A stretch of DNA of 44,819 nt from Actinomyces sp. (lineage in GTDB: Bacteria; Actinomycetota; Actinomycetes; Actinomycetales; Actinomycetaceae). The stretch spans positions 1 through 44,819 of the forward strand of contig NZ_JAUNHI010000020.1 in assembly GCF_030524025.1 (NCBI RefSeq), in the 5' to 3' direction. Position 1 is the first letter of the stretch, and the number at the start of each line of letters is the position of its first letter. Positions 32,698 to 41,989 of the stretch are shown here, piece by piece. The notes beneath the pieces were generated by a model, which did no database searches, was not told the DNA's origin, and saw only the letters and a list, made by a program, of their open reading frames with translations. Made by a program: the position numbers and the translations under genes.

Positions 32698-33837
32698 TTA
32701 TCCTAACCGCAGATAAGTGAGCACAGCCGCATCGCGATGCGCCCGTCGCTTTTGGTTGTTCGATGCCTCCATATCGTCACCCAATTCCCCGCGGATATGG
32801 CTCTCCGCTAAACGTAGTCGTCCTGGATATTTATGGGGAGTATCGTAGAATCTGGCATCTTGAAGCAGTTTCTCGGCAGTGCGAGAGCTGACGCCTATCG
32901 TTCTGCCGACCTCAGCCACCGACATGCCTGATAACCGTAGCGACAAAGCCTCACGGCATCGTTCGACGACCCGAGGGGCATCAATAGGGTTTCCCGTACT
33001 CTTAATTCCATGCCTTTTCGCTATACTTGAAATAGTTGTAGGACTGACACCCAGACTCCTGGCGACAGCAGCATAACTCATTCCTGAGCGAACTTTTTCT
33101 AAAGCAATGGCTTCGAGCTGCTGTCGCTTTAATGCGCGCTTGTTGGCTTTTTCTTGATAGAACGCTGTTCGAATTTCTGCGAGCGCCCAATCGACAACCA
33201 GCGGAGAAGGTCCTGCCGCCGCTCCCTCTAAAGGTACGTGCGGAACTAGTTGATGATTGTCGAGCAGATGACGACGGACCTTGGAAGACAGGTGAAAGCG
33301 CGATGCTTCTAGGTCATCTCGTATGTCTTGAGGTGCAATTTTCCACCACGAAGCGAGTTCTCGTATAATAAGGTCAACCGGTATGTGGTTCTTGACTTCT
33401 TGTATCGTGGGAAGTGCCACCCAGGAACTTACGCTAAACTCATCGCGATCTTTATAGGTGTCGAGCCAAATCGCCCCGGGAAGCGCGCATTTCCAGCCCT
33501 GGAGTTCCCAATAGCGCGCTATAGAGTATATCCTTGGGGACGCACTCGCATTAACATATCCGGCCTTTTTTCCATCGAGGTCGAGGCGGACCGCGCAAGG
33601 ATCCCATGGATTGGCGGGCTCCGGGACCGCTTCGAAGGCGGTGGAAATTTGAGCGTGAGTTACAGTACCTCTTCGTGAGTCAAATAGTGGTATATAGGAC
33701 TCTCTACAATACCCTGCACCCGCTACGCGTCGCCAATAGTGGGAGATCGAATTATAGTCGGGCTCTTCTTCGGTCAATAAAAAAGGGACAGTTAGATCGA
33801 TCGGACAATAGTATAGGTCAGGGTCTAGTTTATTCAT
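32698..33837 (-). CDS. HIRAN-like domain fused to two helix-turn-helix units, unknown function
   Basis: I do not recognise a named family for this 379-residue protein. Residues about 55-125 look like a HIRAN domain, which in other proteins binds damaged or stalled DNA ends: EPANPWDPCAVRLDLDG then KKAGYVNAS fit the NPxDPxAV...GYL pattern. Residues about 248-277 (GMSYAAVARSLGVSPTTISSI) and 298-327 (GMSVAEVGRTIGVSSRTAEKL) are two helix-turn-helix units of the resolvase/transposase tail kind. No nuclease, helicase or recombinase core is seen. GC is near 47% against about 70% around, with AT-rich codons, so it was acquired. GAGGAG before ATG 33837 is a good ribosome site. It stands alone. Confidence 0.7.
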   Translation of the reverse strand: MNKLDPDLYYCPIDLTVPFLLTEEEPDYNSISHYWRRVAGAGYCRESYIPLFDSRRGTVTHAQISTAFEAVPEPANPWDPCAVRLDLDGKKAGYVNASASPRIYSIARYWELQGWKCALPGAIWLDTYKDRDEFSVSSWVALPTIQEVKNHIPVDLIIRELASWWKIAPQDIRDDLEASRFHLSSKVRRHLLDNHQLVPHVPLEGAAAGPSPLVVDWALAEIRTAFYQEKANKRALKRQQLEAIALEKVRSGMSYAAVARSLGVSPTTISSIAKRHGIKSTGNPIDAPRVVERCREALSLRLSGMSVAEVGRTIGVSSRTAEKLLQDARFYDTPHKYPGRLRLAESHIRGELGDDMEASNNQKRRAHRDAAVLTYLRLG

Positions 33838-34363
33838 TGCTCCTCATCGCATTCTTGTGAACTGTGGGACGAAAATATCGGCGAGCGTGTATTTCATTCG
33901 GGAGCATCATCCATTCTGGAGGGACGATCAAGGGGTGCTGCCACCATTTCTGTCGAACTCAAGGCGAGATCTCACCGTGTGGCGCAATCGCATTTCCTAT
34001 CCGTTGGCCGCTGATATTGGCGAGCGGCGCATCGGCCACGTGAAGCTGAGGGTTGCAAGTCCCAGTGCAGCACCAGTTAGCTAGCCACTGGGACGACCGG
34101 AGTGCCCGTCACCCCACGGTGCCCTGGAGGCCAGAAGTGCAAGCACGACCCAGCCAGGGAAGACCCTAAGATGAGGCCACTGTCCCAACCGGTCCCTGCA
34201 CGCACACCCTGTAGGTACCCCGCCCGCATCATCGTCCTCGCCATTTCGGGCCCCTTCCACCCTGCTCGCCACCGACGGAGACATGCTATCGAGCAGCGCC
34301 GCTGTCCAGCGGCTGCTGTGGCGGGCCGTGACCGTTCCGTGGCCGGACGCCGCCCAGCGCTCC
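33838..34363. other. 526-base gap, right part of the AT-rich islet
   Basis: No convincing gene is seen. AT-rich DNA continues to about base 34080, then normal GC returns. At the change lies an inverted repeat, GTCCCAGT (34059-34066) and ACTGGGAC (34087-34094), a possible terminator or islet boundary. A 75-codon frame at 33857-34084 has no ribosome site and no recognisable motif. The remaining GC-rich 270 bases hold nothing I can name. Confidence 0.5.
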
Positions 34364-35221
34364 TCAGCGCTGAGGGTGCCGTGGCAGCGCCAAGTACGCC
34401 GCCCGCGCCTCAGGGTCGAGGCGTTCGATGGCGTAGCGCAGCATCGTGCGCGGCATGCGGTACCCGTAGGTATCGAGGAAGGAGCGCAGCGTCTGCTCGT
34501 CGACCCGTTTCCCGGCCTCGCGCAGCATCCAGCCGACCGCCTTGTGGATGAGATCCTCGGGGTCGTCGAGCAGTAGCGCGGCCACTGCATAGGTCGGCCA
34601 GTCGGTTCCCGTGCGGGTCGTGGCGAAGGTGGCCAGGACCGCCACCCGCCGCTCCCACAGGCTGTGGCTGCTCAATAGCCGCTCGATCTCGGCGGGCAGC
34701 GGGGGAGAGGCCGAGTGCCCCGCCGCTCCCACGTTCCGCGCCGCCAGGGGCTCCAGCAGCCAGGGGCCGACGAGGTGCTCGGCCGAGGCGTCGACAAGGT
34801 CCCAGTTGTTAACGCGCCCGCACCGCACCCACTCCAGGTACATGCCGCCCAGCTCCGCCTGCCGCACCTGTGCGGCCTCGATCCTCGTCGTCGGCGCCAC
34901 CCGGCCCGCCTCAGCCGCCCGCCACCGGGCCAGCAGCCGGTTGAGCGGCAGCGCCTGGCCGACTGCGACCAGGAGTGCGGCCATGCGGTCCTCGTGCCAA
35001 GGGCTCGCAACGAGCAGCTTGAGCTGGCCGTCGTCGAGCACGGCGCGCTTGGCGACCGCGCGCATGCGGGGCATCGTCAGCCCTCGGAAGCGGTCGCCCT
35101 CCCCGTAGCCCCCGGGCACGGCCCGCAGGTAACGGGCCATCTGCTCGGCCTTGGCAGGCGAGGCCAGGGCCGCCAGTGCCTGGGCGACGGCCTCGGCAGT
35201 GGTCAGAGGTTCGGTACTCAT
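34364..35221 (-). CDS. AlkD-like DNA alkylation repair protein
   Basis: The 285-residue all-helical protein resembles the AlkD/AlkC DNA-glycosylase family, built of HEAT-like repeats that remove N3- and N7-alkylated bases. Supporting motifs: GDRFRGLTMPRMRAVAKR, HEDRMAALLVAV, NNWDLVDASAEHLVG, SLWERRVAVLATFA, and DDPEDLIHKAVGWMLREAGKRV with the family Asp/Trp residues. ATG 35221 follows an AAAGG-type site; longer frames upstream are not family-like. It is divergent from pgi, with 79 bases between starts. Confidence 0.88.
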   Translation of the reverse strand: MSTEPLTTAEAVAQALAALASPAKAEQMARYLRAVPGGYGEGDRFRGLTMPRMRAVAKRAVLDDGQLKLLVASPWHEDRMAALLVAVGQALPLNRLLARWRAAEAGRVAPTTRIEAAQVRQAELGGMYLEWVRCGRVNNWDLVDASAEHLVGPWLLEPLAARNVGAAGHSASPPLPAEIERLLSSHSLWERRVAVLATFATTRTGTDWPTYAVAALLLDDPEDLIHKAVGWMLREAGKRVDEQTLRSFLDTYGYRMPRTMLRYAIERLDPEARAAYLALPRHPQR

Positions 35222-35288
35222 CGGACGCCTTTCGCGCACAACAGTGGATCCGGGACGGCGGTCATGGGTCGACTGCCCACCGCACCGA

Positions 35289-35294
35289 TAGGCT
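35289..35294 (+). promoter_or_regulatory. -10 box, leaderless promoter of pgi
   Basis: TAGGCT, 6 bases before ATG 35301, with no ribosome site between. Confidence 0.55.
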
Positions 35295-35300
35295 AACGAC

Positions 35301-36956
<1,656 letters not shown>

Positions 36957-36975
36957 CCCCCTGAGCGGCTCCGGT

Positions 36976-37144
36976 CCGGCGGGGGGCCGCCGCCGGGCGG
37001 GGGGGGGCGGGGGCCCCCCCCGCGGGGGGCCCCCCCCCCCCCCCCCGGGCCGGCGGGCCCCCCCCGCCCGGGCCCGGGCGCCGGGGCCCCCCCGCCGCCC
37101 GCCGGCCCCGGGGTGCCCCCCCCGGGGCCGGCGGGCGCCGGCCC
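36976..37144. repeat. 169-base tract of almost pure G and C with long homopolymers
   Basis: Between bases 36976 and 37144 only one base (T37114) is not G or C. It holds a run of 17 C (37030-37046), a run of 9 G, and many short G/C blocks that can pair with one another. Its composition is unlike the coding DNA on both sides. It may be a base-calling or assembly artefact, or a real structured tract after pgi. It contains no gene; the open frames through it are products of composition. Confidence 0.8.
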
Positions 37145-37221
37145 ACCGCCGCGTCTGAGGCCCTCCAGCCCACGACGGAGCAGGGCGAGCCCCGGCCGAT
37201 CGGGCAACGCACGACCAGCAC

Positions 37222-37292
37222 GCATAGTGGGCTATGCATAGCCGATCCCGCATCGTGGGGATGCGTCGTGTGGTACGCATAGTTCGCTACGC
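37222..37292. promoter_or_regulatory. three evenly spaced dyads before the MerR-type gene (probable operators)
   Basis: GCATAG-TGGG-CTATGC (37222-37237), GCATC-GTGGG-GATGC (37250-37264) and GCATAG-TTCG-CTACGC (37277-37292) begin 28 and 27 bases apart. The shared half-site is GCATMG-like. They lie 62-132 bases before the promoter box of the regulator gene, which suggests control by that regulator. Confidence 0.55.
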
Positions 37293-37353
37293 ACGCGCTC
37301 GCTGCGGCTCGATGAGCCCGCCCAAGAAGCGCCCCGCCCGCGGCCGATGCCTC

Positions 37354-37359
37354 TAGGCT
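37354..37359 (+). promoter_or_regulatory. -10 box of the MerR-type gene
   Basis: TAGGCT with a short leader that holds a GGAGG site; this gene is leadered, unlike others with the same box. Confidence 0.45.
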
Positions 37360-37377
37360 TGGTGCGGAGGTCCGCCG

Positions 37378-38100
37378 ATGAAGATGGCTCAGCTGAGCGC
37401 CCGCTCCGGCGTCGGGGCGCCGACGATCCGCTACTACATCCGCGAGGGCCTTGTGCCCGCAGGCGAGCTGACAAGCCCCAACCAGGCGGTCTACGACGAG
37501 ACGCACCTGCAGGCGCTGCGGCTGGTGCGCGCCCTCATCGACGTTGGCGGACTGTCCGTGCCGGGCGCCCGCTCCGTCCTGGAGCACCTGAGAGCGCAGG
37601 ACCCTGCGGGCGAGGTCCCGGCGGGGGGTGAAGAGGTTGTCTCCGCGGTCCAGTACGCCCTGACGCCGACGGACCACTCCGGGGCGCCGGCGCCAGACGA
37701 GGCGCTGGTCAGGGTCGAGACCTTGATCGCCGGTCGGTGGTGGACCGTGTCGGCGAACAACCCGGCGCGGGCCACGCTGGCGCGCACGCTCGTGGCTCTG
37801 GAGGAGCTCGGCGCCCACGAGGTCGTTGATCTCTTGGACCAGTATGCCGCCGCAGCCGAAGAGCTGGCCGAGCAGGAGGCCGAGATCCTCCGCCGGGTGA
37901 AGGGTGCCGAGAACGCCGTGGTCAGCCTCGTCGCGTTGAACGTGCTCGGGGACCGGATGCTGTCGGCACTGCGACGCCTGGCCCAGGAGGACGCCATGGC
38001 CGCACCGGCACCGGCCGACCCTCCGGGCCGAGCCGTGGGCGACAGCGAGGCGCCTGCGGGACGTGAGGCACCGGACGGCCCGGAGGACAGCCTGTGGTGA
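37378..38100 (+). CDS. MerR-family transcriptional regulator
   Basis: The 240-residue protein begins with a MerR winged helix: MAQLSARSGVGAPTIRYYIREGLVPAGE and LQALRLVRALIDVGGLSVPGARSVL. The rest (about 80-210) is helical, with no clear metal-binding cysteines, and is not a known effector domain to me; a helical stretch near 155-175 (AAAEELAEQEAEILRRV) may be the dimer coiled coil. The tail is proline-rich. GGAGG lies 7 bases before ATG 37378. Three dyads upstream suggest self-control. Such regulators often govern a neighbouring efflux gene, but none is adjacent here; the mobile element starts just after. Confidence 0.85.
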   Translation: MKMAQLSARSGVGAPTIRYYIREGLVPAGELTSPNQAVYDETHLQALRLVRALIDVGGLSVPGARSVLEHLRAQDPAGEVPAGGEEVVSAVQYALTPTDHSGAPAPDEALVRVETLIAGRWWTVSANNPARATLARTLVALEELGAHEVVDLLDQYAAAAEELAEQEAEILRRVKGAENAVVSLVALNVLGDRMLSALRRLAQEDAMAAPAPADPPGRAVGDSEAPAGREAPDGPEDSLW

Positions 38101-38187
38101 TGGTCGTCACCGGGCGATGATTTCGGCTCGGACGCGATCGTGGGCTAAGGTTCTACTCGTCCCGCTCGCCAGCCGGTCGCGGGGCCA

Positions 38188-38261
<74 letters not shown>

Positions 38262-38265
38262 CGAA

Positions 38266-38300
38266 AAGCCCGGAATCTCAACGATTGAGGTTCCGGGCTT
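38266..38300 (+). terminator. terminator after tRNA-Pro
   Basis: AAGCCCGGAATCTCAA and TTGAGGTTCCGGGCTT pair over 16 bases (one G-T wobble) around loop CGA; GACG/CGTC can extend it past a two-A bulge. It is followed by GTGTTTCC. Confidence 0.75.
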
Positions 38301-38315
38301 CGTCGTGTTTCCCTC

Positions 38316-38362
38316 AATCTCATCTTGAAACTCATCTTGAGATTCAGAGCCGCGAGCGGCTC
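38316..38362. repeat. direct and inverted repeats beside tRNA-Pro
   Basis: CTCATCTTGA occurs twice, at 38319-38328 and 38331-38340, 12 bases apart. AATCTCA (38316-38322) and TGAGATT (38338-38344) frame them as an inverted pair. A hairpin GAGCCGC-GA-GCGGCTC follows (38347-38362). These may be arm-type sites for the missing integrase; this is inference. Confidence 0.45.
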
Positions 38363-38453
38363 CGGGAGACCTCCTGGAGGTCGTCCTGCATGTGAGCGCC
38401 GTGCCCGAGAATCGGCTGCCCAGGGCGACCTCCACCTACTCGGGAGGTTTCCA

Positions 38454-38999
38454 ATGTCCTGTTCATGCTCAACTGTTGCCGTCGTTCGTCCCCGTGTCTG
38501 GGTGGGCTGCCTCGGGTGCTACAACGCCGGTCGCCTCGTGGGGAGGTGGGTCGATGCCGAGAGTGCCGCCAGCCTCACGTCTGAGGAAGTCCACGGCTAC
38601 CCCAGTGCTCACGACGAACTGTGGTGCCTGGATACCGAGGGCTTCCCTTACGGGACCGGGGAAGTCTCCCCGTCCGTCGCCTCGAAGTGGGGTGAACTCT
38701 ATGGCGAGGTGGGGGAGACCCTCTGGCCTGCGCTGGTGTCGTGGGTCGAGAGCGGCTGCTACGTCGTTGATGCTGATGAGTTGCCGTGCGTGTCCGACTT
38801 CGAGGAGCGGTTTTGCGGCTGCTGGGAGTCGGAGACTGACTACGCCAACCAACTCGCCGAGGAGATGGGCGTGTGGGATGAGGTGCCCGAGCACCTGCAC
38901 TCGTACGTGGACGTGCAGAAGTGGTGGCGGGACGAGCGGCTCGACTACAGCATCACCGAAGCGCCCAACGGCGCCGTGTACATCTTCCGGTGCTGCTGA
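38454..38999 (+). CDS. ardA: ArdA-family antirestriction protein
   Basis: ArdA proteins mimic the shape and charge of B-form DNA and block type I restriction enzymes, which helps an incoming element to survive. The 181-residue protein is strongly acidic. It shows the family start PRVWVGCLGCYNAGRLVGRWVDA, then DELWCLDTEGFPYGTGE, an acidic central part, FEERFCGCWESETDYANQLAEE, VPEHLHSYVDVQKWWRDER and an ending strand. The Cys-containing CLGCYN in place of the common LAAYN and a Cys-rich tail (CSCS, CC) are variations. ATG 38454 has GGGAGG 6-7 bases upstream; an in-frame extension to 38325 covers the repeat region and is unlikely. It is the first gene of the element. Confidence 0.85.
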   Translation: MSCSCSTVAVVRPRVWVGCLGCYNAGRLVGRWVDAESAASLTSEEVHGYPSAHDELWCLDTEGFPYGTGEVSPSVASKWGELYGEVGETLWPALVSWVESGCYVVDADELPCVSDFEERFCGCWESETDYANQLAEEMGVWDEVPEHLHSYVDVQKWWRDERLDYSITEAPNGAVYIFRCC

Positions 39000-39027
39000 C
39001 CCTCGTGCCTGCCGCGCATAGGTATCG

Positions 39028-39264
39028 CTACCGTCGCGCCAGTAGAGAGTGGGGATCCATGTCGAGCTGCTCTGCGAGGGCCTCGATGGAGTCGAGGGTC
39101 AGGTTGCGCTCGCCGCGCTCGATGCCTGCCAGGTACCGGGGTGTGACCCCGAGTCGCTCAGCCAAGCCCTCCTGAGTGAGCCCCCGACGAAGACGCTCGG
39201 CACGCACGTTCGCGCCGAGCGCCGACCTGAGAACCCTTGTCGATCCGCCACTCACCTGATCCAT
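39028..39264 (-). CDS. XRE-family helix-turn-helix regulator
   Basis: The 78-residue protein is little more than a Cro/cI-type DNA-binding domain: GANVRAERLRRGLTQEGLAERLGVTPRYLAGIERGERNLTLDSIEALAEQL, given here as the fold from about 17 to 67 (helices 2-3 at QEGLAERLGVTPRYLAGIE). It converges on ardA and is divergent from the lipoprotein gene. A palindrome GCATAC-CA-GTATGC lies between the two and may be its operator. It is probably a regulator of the element's own genes. Confidence 0.85.
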   Translation of the reverse strand: MDQVSGGSTRVLRSALGANVRAERLRRGLTQEGLAERLGVTPRYLAGIERGERNLTLDSIEALAEQLDMDPHSLLARR

Positions 39265-39320
39265 CGTCAGTGCCGGTAGTCACCAGTTCCAGGTACTGAT
39301 AACTTCTACAGGAACCGATC

Positions 39321-39334
39321 GCATACCAGTATGC
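39321..39334. promoter_or_regulatory. palindromic operator candidate overlapping the lipoprotein promoter
   Basis: GCATAC-CA-GTATGC is a perfect dyad. It overlaps TATGCT (39330-39335), a possible -10 box for the lipoprotein gene 50 bases downstream, so a bound repressor would block it. Confidence 0.45.
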
Positions 39335-39384
39335 TGGGGTGGGCAAGCGGTTCCCCTCATGATTCAAGCCAAAAGGAGACACCT

Positions 39385-40149
39385 ATGAATCTGCGCTCGT
39401 GTGCGCTCTCCCTACCGTCCCTCCTCCTTGTCGGTGCCCTGGCCCTAGCTGGCTGCGGCTCCGGCGCATCCTCAGGCTCCGGCTCGGCGCCCGCCAGCGA
39501 CCGTGCGGTCTTCGACTTCGCCTCCGCCCCGGACAGTGCTCCAGGCGGTGAGGTCACCGTTCAGCTGCCCGACGGCCTGGTCGAGGCCCTCAAGATCGAC
39601 GGCGTGACCGTCCCCGTGAAGTCGGTGACCCTGCGATCACAGGAGGTGACCTCCACGAGCCTGTGTGCCGTCGAGGGTCACGTGGAGTTCAACGAGGGCG
39701 GTGAGGCGGTGGTGACCAAGCCGGTACCGCCGAAGACGAACATCAATGAGAAGACTGGTGAGGTGATCCCCGAGGAGGGCGACCGGTCGATCATGGGGTC
39801 GGCGAACTGGGCGGCCCGCTACTACGGCGTAGCGACGGATGCCCCCTACGGGAGCGAGATCCTTCCCATGTCGCAGTTCGATGCGAACAAGCCCGAGGAA
39901 GGTGTGTACATGGATTCGCCGGACTCCTTCGTCGAGGTCCTGCCCTGCGCAACGTCGGTGGACGACCTCGCCACCACGAGGATCACGGGATTCGACTTCC
40001 AGCGGATTGACAGCAAGAGCGAGTCAGGGTCTGACCGCTTCGCCTACGTGACCGTAGGTGTCATGCGAGATGGCACGATCACGATCCCCCAGGCGGGTGT
40101 CGATGGCTACGCGCGAGACAGCAGCGGAAGTTGGGTTCAGGGCAACTGA
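39385..40149 (+). CDS. lipoprotein of unknown function carried by the element
   Basis: The 254-residue protein has a lipoprotein signal: basic start, hydrophobic run LLLVGALALAGC with the lipidated Cys at about 24, then a Gly/Ser linker (GSGASSGSGSAPASD). The mature part is a beta-rich domain of about 210 residues with one cysteine pair (SLCAVEGHVEF near residue 91 and LPCATSVDD near 190) that could form a disulfide. I do not recognise the family. An AAAAGGAGA site precedes ATG 39385. Anchored outside the cell, it might act in mating-pair entry exclusion or phage defence; this is only suggested by its place on a mobile element. A strong terminator follows. Confidence 0.8.
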   Translation: MNLRSCALSLPSLLLVGALALAGCGSGASSGSGSAPASDRAVFDFASAPDSAPGGEVTVQLPDGLVEALKIDGVTVPVKSVTLRSQEVTSTSLCAVEGHVEFNEGGEAVVTKPVPPKTNINEKTGEVIPEEGDRSIMGSANWAARYYGVATDAPYGSEILPMSQFDANKPEEGVYMDSPDSFVEVLPCATSVDDLATTRITGFDFQRIDSKSESGSDRFAYVTVGVMRDGTITIPQAGVDGYARDSSGSWVQGN

Positions 40150-40181
40150 CCCTTGATCGTGAAGATCGACCTGTGAATGAG

Positions 40182-40213
40182 AGAACCCCCTGGCCTCGCG
40201 GCCAGGGGGTTCT
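40182..40213. terminator. bidirectional terminator between lipoprotein and relaxase operon
   Basis: AGAACCCCCTGGCC and its exact complement form a 14-base stem around loop TCGC, then TTGTCT. It can end both the lipoprotein message and, from the other side, the minus-strand relaxase operon. Confidence 0.8.
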
Positions 40214-40217
40214 TGTC

Positions 40218-40412
40218 TCACGCCTCCGGTTCATGGTCGGGCTCGCTGCCCCAGTTGAGGCTGCCGATCTGCCCGAGGACGCGACGCTGGTAATCGGCGA
40301 CGCTCTCACCCTCACGGGTGCGGGCGTCGAGCCGTTCAGAGCGCTTGACGCGCTGCTCCAGGACACGCGGCTTTCCGAGTGTGATGCCCTTGCCAATCTG
40401 CGGTTCGATCAT
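40218..40412 (-). CDS. small charged protein after the relaxase gene
   Basis: The 64-residue protein (MIEPQIGKGITLGKPRVLEQRVKR in its first part, acidic DHEPEA at the end) has no known match. A strong AGGAGG site lies 8 bases before ATG 40412 and just after the relaxase stop codon, so it is a real member of the same operon. An upstream GTG at 40421 would overlap that site. Size and place suggest an accessory factor of mobilisation, but nothing in the sequence proves it. Confidence 0.65.
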   Translation of the reverse strand: MIEPQIGKGITLGKPRVLEQRVKRSERLDARTREGESVADYQRRVLGQIGSLNWGSEPDHEPEA

Positions 40413-40427
40413 CTCTCTCACCTCCTC

Positions 40428-41882
40428 TCACATCTCGTAGCCGTCGTTCTTGGGCTGCTCGGCGGCGGCTGCACTCAAGGCCTTCTCAGCGTCCTGGACG
40501 CGGCGGTCGAGGCGCTGCTGGGCGCTCTCGCTGCGCTGCTGGACGCGCGAGCGGGTCTCCTGCCGGATCATGGAGACGCCCTTCGCGTAGTCGGCGAACC
40601 CCTCGGAGTCGGCAAAGGTGACGTAGGCACTCTTCGCCGACTCGATCATGCGCTGGACGGCGGGGTCGGCGGCCTTCTTCGAGATGCTCTCGGCAAGAGC
40701 GCGAACACCATCAGCAAAGAACGCCCGAGCCTGCTCACCCGAAAGCGGCTTGGAGGTCTTGACCGAGGCGAGATGCTGCGCGGCCTCGCTCGCCAGGGCA
40801 CTGGCCCGGGTGAGTTCCTCGCGTGCGGTCTCAAGCTCGCTCTTGGCCTCGGCGCGCCCCTCGGCGAGGCCCGCCTTCCTACCCTCGTCGCGTGCGGCCT
40901 TGCGCTCCTGCTCGACCTCCTTGCGGGCTAGGCGAACCTCGGCGAAGCCCTCATCGAGTCGCTTGTGTTCCTCGGCGAGCGCCTCCTCAGCAAGCTGCTC
41001 GAACTCCCCTCGAACCTGCTCGACGCGTTCCTCAAACTCGCGTCGCTCGTCCTTCAACGCGCCGTAGGTCGCCTTGGTCTCGGTCTTGTCGTGTCGAAGG
41101 GGATCGACTTCGCGCTCGACCTCCCATCCGTGTTCGACCATCCAGTCCTTGAGGTCGGCGTGGTACTTGCGGAACTTCGTCTGCCCGCTCATCTGCCTGC
41201 CGTGCTCGTCGCGGACGGCACGGTGCGAGCCGTAGGCGCGGGAGAAGTCGCAGCGCAGGCTGCCCTCATGACCGGGCCGCGTGTCAGGCGCGAACGTGTC
41301 CGCGAGGACCTGGATGTGCGGCGTGGTCTCGGAGAACTGGATGTCCGCTCCGAGTACCGCATCCCAGCCCCCAGGGATCACCTGCGAGGCCATGAACTCC
41401 ATCGCGTCCTCGAAGTACCGCAGCGCCTCGTCACGGTCTCGCGCGACCCATCGCGAGCGGCGTCCCACCTCCTTACCCTCCTTGTTCAGGACGGGGTAAA
41501 AGCCCGGCACCTCACGGCACATGCTCTTGGGCAGGTGGAGAACGAACATCGAGGTCGTCCACGTTCCGCCCTTGGTCTTCTTCGTCACCGGATCGACCTT
41601 GCCCTCACGCACCGGCGAGGACAGCCTCGCGAGGCGCTGCGCGCCGTACGCGAGGACCTGCTTCGGGTCCGTGCAGGGGACCAGATCACCATCCCCGCCG
41701 TTCACGAGGGCGATGTCCAGGTGCTCGTCCTCGATGACGATGCTCGGGTTGCGCTTGGCCCATCTGGCGATGGACTCCTCGCTCAACTCTCGCATCATCT
41801 CGTCAATGATCGCGCCGCGTTCCCCGACGCTCTTCGTATGCGTCACGTGGAATCCCGTGCGGCCAACTTCGTTGCCCATCAT
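40428..41882 (-). CDS. relaxase-like mobilisation protein with a long coiled coil
   Basis: The protein (484 residues from ATG 41882) resembles plasmid Mob proteins. Residues about 1-265 form the nicking-type domain: GFHVTHTKSVGERG at the start and SETTPHIQVLADTFAP near 183-198, in place and context of the metal-binding histidines of the HUH fold. Here the motif is His-Ile-Gln rather than His-x-His. Then RCDFSRAYGSHRAVRDEHGRQM follows. Residues about 265-375 are a long charged coiled coil (EFEERVEQVRGEFEQLAEEALAEEH is representative in part). GAGGAG lies 3 bases before ATG 41882 and 6 bases before the next ATG (41879), so either may be used. Role: nicking at oriT for mobilisation by a helper conjugative system. 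Confidence is lower for the exact family. Confidence 0.7.
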   Translation of the reverse strand: MMGNEVGRTGFHVTHTKSVGERGAIIDEMMRELSEESIARWAKRNPSIVIEDEHLDIALVNGGDGDLVPCTDPKQVLAYGAQRLARLSSPVREGKVDPVTKKTKGGTWTTSMFVLHLPKSMCREVPGFYPVLNKEGKEVGRRSRWVARDRDEALRYFEDAMEFMASQVIPGGWDAVLGADIQFSETTPHIQVLADTFAPDTRPGHEGSLRCDFSRAYGSHRAVRDEHGRQMSGQTKFRKYHADLKDWMVEHGWEVEREVDPLRHDKTETKATYGALKDERREFEERVEQVRGEFEQLAEEALAEEHKRLDEGFAEVRLARKEVEQERKAARDEGRKAGLAEGRAEAKSELETAREELTRASALASEAAQHLASVKTSKPLSGEQARAFFADGVRALAESISKKAADPAVQRMIESAKSAYVTFADSEGFADYAKGVSMIRQETRSRVQQRSESAQQRLDRRVQDAEKALSAAAAEQPKNDGYEM

Positions 41883-41989
41883 TCTCTCCTCACTCACTCA
41901 CTTCGTTCGTTCACTCGTCGGCGCCCCGTGTCCGCGAGTGGGGCCCCTGCTCACTGCGTTCGCTGCCCCTTGTCGCGCCCCCGTGGCAT

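Noticed and set aside
32698-33837. Transposase or resolvase identity for the AT-rich gene
   Set aside because: The helix-turn-helix units look resolvase-like, but no DDE or serine-recombinase catalytic domain and no terminal inverted repeats were found.
33857-34084. 75-codon frame after the HIRAN-like gene
   Set aside because: No ribosome site, no hydrophobic or motif pattern, and length expected by chance in AT-rich DNA.
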